DNA from: Trametes villosa | Lineage: Eukaryota; Basidiomycota; Agaricomycetes; Polyporales; Polyporaceae | NCBI GenBank assembly: GCA_002964805.2 | Contig: PUDQ02000133.1 | Location: 1-17,868, forward strand | DNA length: 17,868 nt | Direction of reading: 5' to 3' | Shown: positions 6,378 to 15,376 of the stretch, piece after piece | Position numbering within the stretch: position 1 is the stretch's first letter | Layout: the number at the start of each line of letters is the position of its first letter | Program-made: the position numbers and the translations under genes | Notes under the pieces: model-generated | Told to the model about the DNA's origin: nothing | The model's input: the letters and a program-made list of their open reading frames with translations, nothing else | Databases searched by the model: none

Positions 6378-7768
6378 TCACTTCTGGCGCTTGTAGATCT
6401 TGTCGAGGAAGACCTTGAACACCTCGCGCCGGAGTACGACCTCGCCCGCCTTCGCCTGCGGCCGCTCGGGGATCGTCTCGATGAGCCCCAAGATGCGCTT
6501 GTACGCCGCCTCCTCGTACTCTGCGTACTTCGCGCGGATCCCGAGCTCCTCGTAGAGCGCCTTGACGCGCGCCTCCGCCGCCGCGTCCTTGCGGCCGTAG
6601 TTGTCGTCGAGCACCTTGCGCTGCGCGGGGTTCGCGAGCGCGAGCGCGGTGTTCACGCACCAGGAGCACTTGTTGTCGACGATGTCCGTGCCGACCTTGC
6701 CGAGCACCTCGGGCGGCTGCGCGAAGTCGAGGAAGTCGTCCTGCACCTGGAAGTACTCGCCGAGCGGGATGAGGATCGACTGCGCGAGCGCGTACGGGTC
6801 CGCCGCCGGGTCCGAGACGTGCGGGATACCGGTCATGTACATGGAGAGCGCAACGGGGAGGTAGAAGGAGTAGTATGCCGTCTTGTAGATCACGATCTTC
6901 TGGTGCCTGTGAGCGGGAGACGGGTTAGCGGTGAGCGCGGACGCGCGAGAGCAGGGCGGGACGTACTTCGCGAGCGAGAACTTGCTCAAGTCGACATGGT
7001 CCTCCGGCGCGGTGATCAAGTCGATCAGCTGCCCCAGCTCTGTCTGGAACGTCGTCTGCGCGCGCTGTCAGCACCCATTCCCTCCCAAGACACAAAAGCA
7101 AGGACTCACGTCGTGGAAGAGTTCGAGAAGGTGGACGTAGTACGGCTCGGTGCGGAAGTGCTTCTTGAGGAGGAAGTAGATGGCGCCCTCGAGCATGAAG
7201 GAGTCGTTGATCGCGATGTAGCTGACGCCCTCGACGCGGTACCAGCACGGCTGGCCGCGGCGCGTGACGGACTGGTCCATCATGTCGTCCGAGACGAGGA
7301 AGAACGCTTGCAGCTGTGCGCAGGGGTCAGCGAACGTACGTCGGCGCGCGCGGGCTACCGAGGCGCGCGAGGGTCACCGGGGAGGATATGGTACGAGCCC
7401 CGCGCGCGATGGCGATCGCGAAAGAGAATACAACTCACGAGCTCAATGCACCACCCAAGCAGCGCGGCCTTGAAGTATTCGTCCTCGTTCAGCGCGCGCT
7501 GTTGCAAGATCTCGACTGAGTCCACGACGGACAGGCCGCGGTTGAGCTTCCCGCCCGGCACGTTGTACTCCAAGTTCTGTATCCATCTCGCGCGCGTTAG
7601 TACCACCCTCGCGCTGACAGAGGAGAGAGACAGGGGACGTACGCGGCGGTACCAATCCACGGCATCCTGGGGCATGCCCTCCTGGCGGAGGTAGGCGAGG
7701 AGCTCGTCGCGGAGGACGGCGAAGACGCTCTCGAACTTCGCCCGCTTCTGTGCTTTTGCGTCGGCCAT
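6378..7768 (-). CDS. ERG20: Farnesyl pyrophosphate synthase, five exons, 361 aa
   Basis: Condenses dimethylallyl and geranyl diphosphate with isopentenyl diphosphate to make farnesyl diphosphate (C15) for ergosterol, dolichol, ubiquinone, heme A and prenylation. Exons on the minus strand: 7768-7643, 7576-7439, 7313-7110, 7055-6967 and 6906-6378. The introns are 66, 125, 54 and 60 nt, all GT-AG; intron 1 has a perfect TACTAAC branch site. The exons join in frame to 361 residues, close to yeast Erg20 (352). Visible motifs: PGGKLNRG (49-56), first Asp-rich motif DDMMD (97-101), RRGQPCWY (106-113), GQLIDL (164-169), KTAYYSF (194-200), second Asp-rich motif DDFLD (242-246), basic tail KRQK. Phe92-Phe93 just before DDMMD is the aromatic pair that limits products to C15 in eukaryotic enzymes. 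The first ATG gives the expected N-terminus ([12 protein letters not shown]). All key residues are intact, so it should be active. Confidence 0.97.
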
Positions 7769-7840
7769 CGTGTTCGGGTGATGGTGGTGGGGTGTGATGC
7801 GGAGAGAGGAGAGAGACGAAGAGAAGGGGCGCGAGGGAGG

Positions 7841-7850
7841 AGGATATAAG
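7841..7850 (-). promoter_or_regulatory. TATA-like site upstream of FPPS
   Basis: CTTATATCCT on the minus strand, inside a C/T-rich stretch (CCTCC...CCTCC) about 75-80 nt before the FPPS start codon. Position and pyrimidine context fit a fungal core promoter; no transcript evidence is available. Confidence 0.35.
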
Positions 7851-10698
7851 GAGGATGGGACGAGACGATCGATGGACGCGGGTCGAACGACATGCGCACC
7901 GCGCGCGTCGATAATCCCGACTCCGAATTTGTCGGAAACGCCCGTCTCACCCTCGCCACCCCCTCGCCGTCTTGTCTTCCCCTCCCTCTTGCTCGCATCG
8001 CACTACAAGATATACGGAAGTGCCGAACTCGTATCATTCAAAAAACAGTGCGTAATCGAGAATCTTAGGAGCAAGGAGCGCGCGAGCACGATGCTCACTG
8101 TGGGGCAAACAGTACGATATATCTATTCCCGGGGATTGAGTAAGGCAGCAGCGCGTAGTATCTCATGCCGACCAACCGACGACAAGTCGCGCTACGAGAA
8201 CGATAGGTTGCGGGTGCAAAAGATAGCCCCGGTCAGTACGTCTACAAGCCCCGGCAGGCTGCAACTTCAGCGCAGTAAACGTTCGGAGGGCCCTCCAGCT
8301 TCAGCTCCGCGACCTCAACGACACGCGCATCGCTCGTCCAGAAACAACGCTGAGGCGCAATCGGGCACCGGCACCTGCTATCATTCCGCGAGCAGGGTGT
8401 GCGAGGTGCGCAGAGACGACGGCAAGCGCAGAGGGGCGAACTCCACGCCCGAGGCGGTCACGGAACCACGGACGGCACCTCGTCTGTTTCCGCCACCCAC
8501 CGCTTCCCGCGCTGTATCGTGGCATTTAGGCTCCCGAGGCGTCCTCGTCGATGTCAAGGAGCGCAAGGCGGGCGAGCGTAAAGTGGGTGCTTGTGGGCGC
8601 ACGCAGCGCGCCTCGCTGACATCTTCTTAATCTGGCTCGTTACCGCTATGCCCATCAGGTAAGTTTGCATGCGCTCAGGGCTTGAGATGCGGCGTAGAGG
8701 GACGGGGCCGCTCTGTGAAGAACCGGACGTTCTAGGGAGTGAGTGGCCCGCGAAGTACTGTAGATCGCGCACCCCTGACGTTCAGCGTTCGTTGTTCCCG
8801 ACTCCCCGGAGCGTGATGGGCGCGGAGACGGTTTGACAATACGTCGCGTCCTGGGGGACGGAACGCTTCGCCGCCGTCTTTGCAGCGCGCGGCACCCGCG
8901 TGTCATTTCGCCGCAGGTGTGTGCGCAGAGGCGCCGCTCTTGACGCGAACATCGCGGGCGCGTCAAGTGTATCGCGGCATGTGCGAGCGAAGCGGATGTG
9001 TGAGAAACGAGTCATGTTCCGCCCCAGCAGACACGATGTCCGAGGCCAAAGCAGAAGCCTTGAACCTATGAGAGAAACCATGAGCGCGACAGTGTCAGTT
9101 AGCCCTCGATGCGGCCTCAAAGGAGATAGTAGACTCACCGATCGCCATGCACGCGCACCCTCGCAGAGACGCGTGCAGGGCGCCCACACGACCTTCATAC
9201 GCCATCAAGCTCTCCTCGCCCTCCGCGTCGACAGTGCTCGGGCAGACTTCGTGTTCGGTGTTCGGCATACCAGCAGTCGCCTCGGGGTGCTACGGACGAG
9301 GCTTACACCATCAGCACAACTAGGACGGGTCTGCGTCGACACGCACTCACCGATGCTCTGCACCAGCTCAGCTCGGACTGGCCGCGGCCGCGAACTCATG
9401 GAGGCCCTCTGTGCAGCCTCCTGTCAGCGTCTTCCCTTCACGGCGCAGTCTTGAGCGTACCGACGAAGCCTGCTGAGATGCCTACGGCCGTTGCTGCTCG
9501 GCTAGGGTCTATGCCAACCCGTGGACGGTGTGACTCAGGCATCGTCACCGCACTCCAATACCGCAAATGCGGCTTTCCGCGCATACCCTCGAAGCGGTCT
9601 CGGGCCACGCGCCGAAACAGGAGTGCTTACGGCTTCGAATATCGTCTGGGACGCTCCGTCTCGTCAAAGAGCGGAGATCGTCCCTACGCCGTAGACGACA
9701 TGAGTTGTCCCAGCTGGCCAATGTTGAGAGAGACCCACCCTACAAGCCAGCTTTGCGCGTATTTTCGGGAGACTGGGGGCGGCGGGGCACGGTGCCTCGG
9801 CGGGAAACTGGAGCACGAACGCATCGAAGCGAGACAGGCCAAAGGCGCCCAAGTTACGAGCCACGCCGAAGGAGTCCACTGCGTCGTGCAGCGGACTCGC
9901 CGGGACGACGACCTGCGGCATGGTGTCGGAGTCGGGGCGGTGGACACGGCGCGGCAGCCAGGAGGGTTTGGCCAGAAGTCGAAGAGGGGAAGTCAGAATA
10001 GAGCGAGGCCCGAGTCGAATGCGCCGTTTGCGGAGCATCCGTCTTAAGGGGGCGGATGGACGATGCAAACGAACGGTACTGGGGCCGAGGCAGCGACCAA
10101 GGCCATGCCCGCATATACATACCGCTCACGGTGCTCTTCAAGTCGAGCAGAGCCGGCGCGTCCGTGGCCAGCCCTCGTCGAAGCGCGCTCTTGTCGTCGC
10201 CGATCCAGCGAACTGGTGCATCGTGGGCGTCTTGCAACTGGATGTCTATCGGTCGCCGGCACAAACTGCCCAATGTCTAGAACAGCCGCGCGCGAAGAGG
10301 AGTGGGACGAATTTCCGCACCCGAACGACGCCGCCCGCCCGATGAACGAACGTCGATACACGGTCTACATTCAGAACCAAAGGGGTATTCAGCAGCGTCT
10401 GAGCTCGTCCAAACATACACTCACCGGCACCACACAAGTACTCCTCGCGCTCGCGCACCCGCCGTAAGTTCCAACGTCCGCCGCAAGTCCACATCTCACG
10501 CCCTCACACCGACGAGTAGACAAGAGTGGGGAGTGATGCCATTGCAATGCAAGACGAGTACCGAGTGCGAGAGGACCAGAGCGAGTACACTAGTGGCGGC
10601 GAATAGTACGAATATGTACGGGATCTAAGATAGCAGCAAGCACACAACACCGACGACGGAACGATACTTTTCAGCAGCACGAGCGACTCAATGCCCGC
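7851..10698. other. Interval between FPPS and HSP60, no confirmed gene
   Basis: The first few hundred bases (to about 8100) are likely FPPS upstream region. From 8200 to 10650 both strands carry overlapping open frames of up to 200 codons, as expected by chance in GC-rich DNA. On the minus strand some intron-like signals are good: for example GTGAGT at about 9139 with CTAAC and TCATAG ending near 9067, and GTGAGT at about 9351 ending CGTAG near 9290. Stitching the pieces does not yield a continuous protein. It may hold a decayed gene or a non-coding transcript. Confidence 0.4.
9670..10255 (-). other. Weak two-exon coding candidate, function unknown
   Basis: An open stretch on the minus strand (about 10250-10131) reads ...IDIQLQDAHDAPVRWIGDD, then ALLDLKST, and ends at GTGAGC. 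A GT-AG intron to CCGCAG at about 9913 would join in the same phase to VVVPASPLHDAVDSFGVARN..., which stays open until a stop near 9667. Composition is more protein-like than in the neighbouring frames. I could not find a convincing start exon, a stop-free upstream extension or a family match. The intron would be about 218 nt, longer than most in this window. It may be a pseudogene remnant or chance. Confidence 0.2.
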
Positions 10699-13600
10699 TC
10701 AGAAGCCCATCCCGCCCATGCCCCCCATTCCGCCCATCCCGCCGGGCGCGCCGCCCGCGGGCTTCGGCTCGTCCGCCTCGACGACGCACGCCTCGCTCGT
10801 CGTCAGCAGCGACGCGACGCCCGCGGCGTCGACGAGCGCGGTCCGGACGACCTTGAGCGGGTCGACGATCCCCGCCTCGATCATGTCCACGTACCGGCCC
10901 TTGCTCGCGTCGTACCCCCACGCGAACTTGTCCTGCGCGCCGTACGAGCCCAGCAGGGTGCCGACGATCACCGACGCCTCCTCGCCCGCGTTCTTCAAGA
11001 TCGTGCGCGACGGCTGCGTGAGCGCGCGCTTGATGATCGCCACGCCCAGGTCCTGGTCGAAGTTCGCGGTCGGGATCGGCTTCGCGTCGGGCGACGCGGG
11101 CGTCGTCGGCTGGCCCGCCTGCGACGCGGACGTGAGCGCAAGCGAGGCCTTCAGGAGCGCGACGCCGCCGCCGGGCAGGATGCCCTCCTCGACCGCCGCG
11201 CGCGTCGCGTTGAGCGCGTCGTCGTACCGGTCCTTCTTCTCGCCGACCTCGACCTCGCTCGCGCCGCCGACCTTGATGACGGCGACGCCCCCAGAGAGCT
11301 TCGCGAGCCGCTCCTGGAGCTTCGTGCGGTCGTACTCGCTCGTCGTGCGGTCCTCGATGAGCGCGCGGATCTGCTCGCAGCGCGCCTGGATCGCGTCCTT
11401 TGCGCCCGCGCCGTTGAGCACGATCGTGTCCTCCTTCGTGAGCGTGATCGCGCCGGTCGAGCCGAGCATGTCCGCCGTCGCGTGCTCGAGCTTGATGTCG
11501 AGCTCGTCCGTGAAGACGGTGCCGCCGGTGAGGATCGCGAGGTCGCCGAGGATGCTCTTGCGGTTGTCGCCGAACCCGGGCGCCTTGACCGCCGCGACCT
11601 GCAGCTGCCCGCGCAGCTTGTTCACGATGCACGCCGCGAGCGCCTCCCCGTCGATGTCCTCCGCAATAATGACGAGCGGGCGCCGTGCCTGCGCCGCGAT
11701 CTCCAGCGTCGGCAGGATGTCCTGCAGCGCCGAGATCTTCTTCTCCGATAGCAGGATGAGCGGCTTCTCAAACTCCACCCGCTGGTTCTTCACGTCCGTC
11801 ACAAAGTACGGCGAGAGGAAGCCGCGGTCGAACCGCATCCCCTCCGTGATCTCGATCTCGTCCTCGATCGTCCGCCCCTCCTTGACGGTGATCACGCCCT
11901 CCTTGCCCACCTTCTCCATCGCCTGCGCGATCAGGTTCCCGACGTGCGCGTCCCCGTTCGCCGAGATCGTCGCGACCTGCGCGATCTCCGCCGTCGTCGT
12001 GATCGTCTTCGCCTGCGTCGACAGGAACGCGACGACCCGGTCGACCGCCGCCTGCGAGCCCCGCCGCAGGTCCATCGGGTTGCAGCCCGCCGCGACGTTC
12101 TTGACGCCCTCGGAGTAGATCGCGCGCGCGAGCACCGTCGCCGTGGTCGTGCCGTCGCCCGCGATCTCGTTCGTCTTTTGCGCGACGTCCTGGACGAGGC
12201 TGCCCGGGCGTCAGTAAGCGCCGCGAGGACACAACCACAAGGACCTACCGAGCGCCGAGGTTCTCGAACTTGTCCTTGAGAGTTATTGACTTTGCGACGG
12301 TGACACCATCTGCGGGAGAGCGGGTTAGAATCGCACGAACGCACAACATTGGGCCGAGCATGTAGTAAACGAAGGAAACAGAAGTGGCCGATCAGAAGTG
12401 GCCGAACAGTTACGACGAAGCGGGCGTAGGGTGTACGTCTGCGTATACGCCAATGGTGTCCGCCGCGCGGCCCGCCATCCGCGACCTCGTATCCTCGCGG
12501 TGCGAGTGTGTATCGTCCGCGCCGTTGATCGTCGAGCGCCTCCACACCGCACTTTGTGTTCTCTGCGACGGCCAGACCAAACTGGCCCTGCGACCGAAGC
12601 ACAAGCCTCGCGACAACAAAACGACGCATCATAGGCGCATACGCCTCGGTCGGTTCAAGGACGTTCAGGGCGGCGGGCGCGGTGTACGCGGCGGAGATCG
12701 AGACGGACCGCGGATAGGGAACGAACGGGGTGCGACTGCTCGCGGACAAGCGTCCTATCCAGGGTCCTCCTTTGCGTCGTCGTGTGAACGAGCCCGCGTC
12801 ACGCTGGAAGCACGTCGACTGCGACCACGCACGGCCCCGCGCTGCCGCGTTGAGTATGGGATGGCTAGGGTGAAAGTCCGATCGCTGACGACGGAACGTG
12901 CCCGACGTCGACGTAGACGCCAACACGCACGCATATGACGCCGGGCGCACACCGCTCCGGTGGCCCAGGTCCTTGAGAGATGCGTGTACGCTGCCGACGT
13001 CGGTCACGCTCGTGCCCGCGCTCGTTCACGCCTACGGCTGACCGTAGCTCATGCGCGCGCGCACATTGTCCGCTTCCGCGGCATCCACGAAGACCCCGGA
13101 TAGCACGCCTGTATCGCTTGTCCGCAGTCCGAACCAGTACGTCAACGGGAGACACGCCCTCGCACCGAACGGGGCGGAAGGACGTCCCGCGGCTCCATCG
13201 ACTCGCGGGCCATCCGGACGTCGTGGACGTAGCATGCATGGAGTTGGCCCGGGAAGGCCGGCGTCGTTCACGCCCTTCTCCTTGACGTCTACGCGCGGAG
13301 TCGGCGTATATCCGATACATGCGCTCGAACGCCCCGAGGATGCTGGACAGGACACCTGCGCTCCTTGCCCGACGTTTAGACACGAACGAAAGCGGCCCTT
13401 CAGCCGGACGGATACCTTTTCCCAGGCAGCGGGACGTCAGCCCTGCGGCCTGGGAGGGCGTGTCCGGCTCAAAGACCATCTGAACATGGTGTCCGTGGCG
13501 CCGAGCAAGTGAGCCCAGGAGGAGCAAGATTCGGATACAACCGAGCGAGTGGAGTTTGGGTCCTTGCGGACCAGCGAACAGGGCGCGTACTATCCTGGGG

Positions 13601-14068
13601 CTCGCGTGGCTCACAATGAGTGGGGCTATGTTGCGCTCGGGCACAGGCGCGAACGCTTAAGGCTCGTCTATTTTCATAGACGCGCGACCCCATGCCGCCT
13701 TGCATACGGCGTGCCAGGGATGGAACAGCGAGCGGAAGGGAGACAGCAAGGAAAAGAAGACGAAGAGCGATACACACCCTTGGTAATCTTCGGACCGCCG
13801 AACGGTTGCTCGATGATGACGTTGCGACCTGGACGGGCGGGCGTAAGTACGGGTGCGCTGGCACGACCGGTTCACGGCTGCTGCGCTCACCCTTGGGACC
13901 GAGGGTGACAGAGACGGCGTTTGCGAGTACGTCAACGCCCTGGAGGATGGCGGCCCTGCCCTCGTTGGAGAACTTGATCTCCTTGTGCGCGCCGCGGGCA
14001 AGCACGGGCTTCGCGGCCTTGGCAGCCTGGCGGCGGACAGCGGACGATGAGGCAGAGAGGTGGTGCAT
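10699..14068 (-). CDS. HSP60: Mitochondrial chaperonin HSP60, four exons, 596 aa
   Basis: Group I chaperonin (GroEL homologue) that folds imported proteins in the mitochondrial matrix with HSP10. Exons on the minus strand: 14068-13891, 13828-13778, 12309-12249 and 12199-10699. The introns are 62, 1,468 and 49 nt, all GT-AG and phase-consistent. The N-terminus ([20 protein letters not shown]...) is basic without acidic residues, a matrix targeting sequence ending near [10 protein letters not shown], where yeast Hsp60 has a similar junction; an upstream in-frame ATG is possible but would spoil this. Key residues: TKDGVTVAK with Asp77 (GroEL Asp52), GDGTTT at 111-116, Asp424 (GroEL Asp398) in [13 protein letters not shown], chaperonin signature [12 protein letters not shown] at 431-442 and a C-terminal GGM repeat. 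Yeast Hsp60 is 572 aa; the excess includes a Pro/Ser/Thr-rich insert at about 453-477. Heat-shock elements lie upstream. Confidence 0.97.
12310..13777 (-). other. Unusually long intron 2 of HSP60 (1,468 nt)
   Basis: The flanking exons join exactly at ...GPKITK and DGVTVAK, a motif with no room for extra coding sequence, so all 1,468 nt must be removed. The donor is GTGTGT; the acceptor end TTCTAACCCGCTCTCCCGCAG has a good branch site. Every other intron in the two genes is 49-125 nt. Inside are two overlapping minus-strand open frames (13644-12865, 259 codons; and from 13007 stop-free to the intron end, about 232 codons) with Arg-rich composition and no recognised domain, plus a 14-bp tandem duplication at 12379-12406. 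No clear terminal inverted repeats were seen. It may be an ordinary intron enlarged by an old insertion. Confidence 0.85.
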
Positions 14069-14163
14069 GGCTATTAGTGGCAGAGAAGCGTAAAGCGACG
14101 ACGGCGAGAGAGAGAGCGGTGACGACGACAGCGAGGGGAGGGAGGGGAGTGACACGGCCGCCA

Positions 14164-14217
14164 GAATTTTCGGGACACGAAGCTTTAAAGCCGCCCACGC
14201 CGGAGAACAGTCTAGAA
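14164..14217 (-). promoter_or_regulatory. Heat-shock elements of HSP60
   Basis: At 14164-14176 the word GAA-TT-TTC-GG-GAC has the alternating 5-nt spacing of a heat-shock element (third unit one base off), and GAA-GC-TTT follows in register at 14179-14186. A second site, GAA-CA-GTC-TA-GAA, lies at 14205-14217 with one mismatch. They sit 96-149 nt before the HSP60 start codon, where HSF would act. CTTTAAAG (14183-14190) may serve as the TATA element. The element is palindromic, so strand is given by the gene it serves. Confidence 0.75.
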
Positions 14218-15334
14218 TCACGCAGTCACACTGTCACGCGTGCCCCGACGCGTCCCGGGCCGACGTGCCCCGACCCCGCCATGCTCTCCACCCTGCTCCC
14301 TGCTCGCGGTGGTCGACTGCAGTCCGCGCTGCACACCCTCCTCGCTCGACTGCAGACGGCGAGGGAGGGAGGGTGTGACGCGGGATGGGACACGACGTCA
14401 TTGGCCTGTGTGGGCGCCTGCTGTGCGCTGCTGGGCTGCAGCCTCCGCCGCGCTCTCTGCCGTCCGCCGTACGCCATCCTCGCCCGCCGGTCTCTGCAGC
14501 TTGGCCTGGCTGACCGCGAGAGCAGCGTGCGGTCTGCTCTGTCCCTCTGCTCCTAGCCGCCCGCCGCTGCCACCCGCGATCCTACTCGGAGCTGTCTCGC
14601 GCATACCAGCGTCTCCTCTGCCCTCGCCGCGCTCTTGGGCCGCGGTTGCGCTGGGCTGTATGCGCTCCGGATCCTACCTGTGACTATACGGCTCTGTCCC
14701 TGCGCCATCCCACCCTCCGGCTCTCCCCTCTGCCGGCATGCGCCCTACTGGCCACACCACAGCTGTCTGCGTCCCCACTCAAGCCCGCCACCCCGGATCC
14801 GCGCATACACCCAGTCCGCTCTCGGCAACACTACCATACCGCCCCGCGCCTGCTCTCCACTCGCATAGCCCCACCTCACCTCCCGCTGGTATCCGTCTAT
14901 TATCTGTCGCTCTTGCTTCGACATTACCGTCCGTGCTGTGTCTAAGCCCGGCGCTCTCCTCACTGTCGTCAGTCTATCCCTCGCTCTATGCGCTCTATGT
15001 CTCGCTCGCGGACTCTCCGGTAACCGGCTCAGTGCATCGTACTAATCCTATCAGACAGCCGTCCCTAATCGTCCGATACAGCCATTCGCGGCCCGCAATC
15101 GCAACCGCCGTCTCGCGCGAACCCCATCCACAAAGCCCCGCGCCCCCGCCCGCGCACTCCCAATGCGAGTGTGTGGGCCGCTCGCGTCTCCTCACGCACA
15201 CCACCGCCGCACTCTCCTCCTACCACTTCCAGCCCACGCCCACCAGAGACGGACGCAGCCCCCGTCCGTCGCGCCGACCGAGCCGGGCGCGCGGAGCTCA
15301 GCCTCCCCGCGCGCTTCTGCGTGACACCCCGCAG
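14218..15334 (+). other. Pyrimidine-rich stretch, possible leader of a divergent plus-strand gene
   Basis: The plus strand is strongly C/T-rich with many CTC, TCC and CCCTCC tracts, as in long fungal 5' leaders. It ends in CAG|GTGAGT at 15331-15340, a textbook donor site, with a possible short intron to GTGCAG at 15376. Open frames here (up to 223 codons) are Ser/Pro/Arg-rich and resemble translated leader more than protein. No product can be named. Confidence 0.3.
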
Positions 15335-15376
15335 GTGAGTCCTCCTCAACCTTCCCGCCTACACCCCGGCGTGCAG

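Noticed and set aside
6084..7694. 536-codon plus-strand open frame
   Set aside because: It is antisense to FPPS and runs across its introns; Arg/Leu/Val-rich composition and no domain.
8995..9066. FGLGHRVCWG on the minus strand, resembling the cytochrome P450 heme-binding motif
   Set aside because: A stop follows within a few codons, the residue after Cys is Trp, and no ExxR or PERF motif or P450-like C-terminus is visible in any frame around it. A decayed P450 relic is possible, but chance is more likely.
10691..12118. 475-codon plus-strand open frame
   Set aside because: It is exactly antisense to the large HSP60 exon, whose protein is conserved throughout; GC-rich third positions produce such shadow frames.
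12340..13660. Seven-base GCGTTCG near both ends of HSP60 intron 2 as a target-site duplication
   Set aside because: A 7-bp match between two stretches of about 100 nt is expected by chance, and no terminal inverted repeats accompany it.
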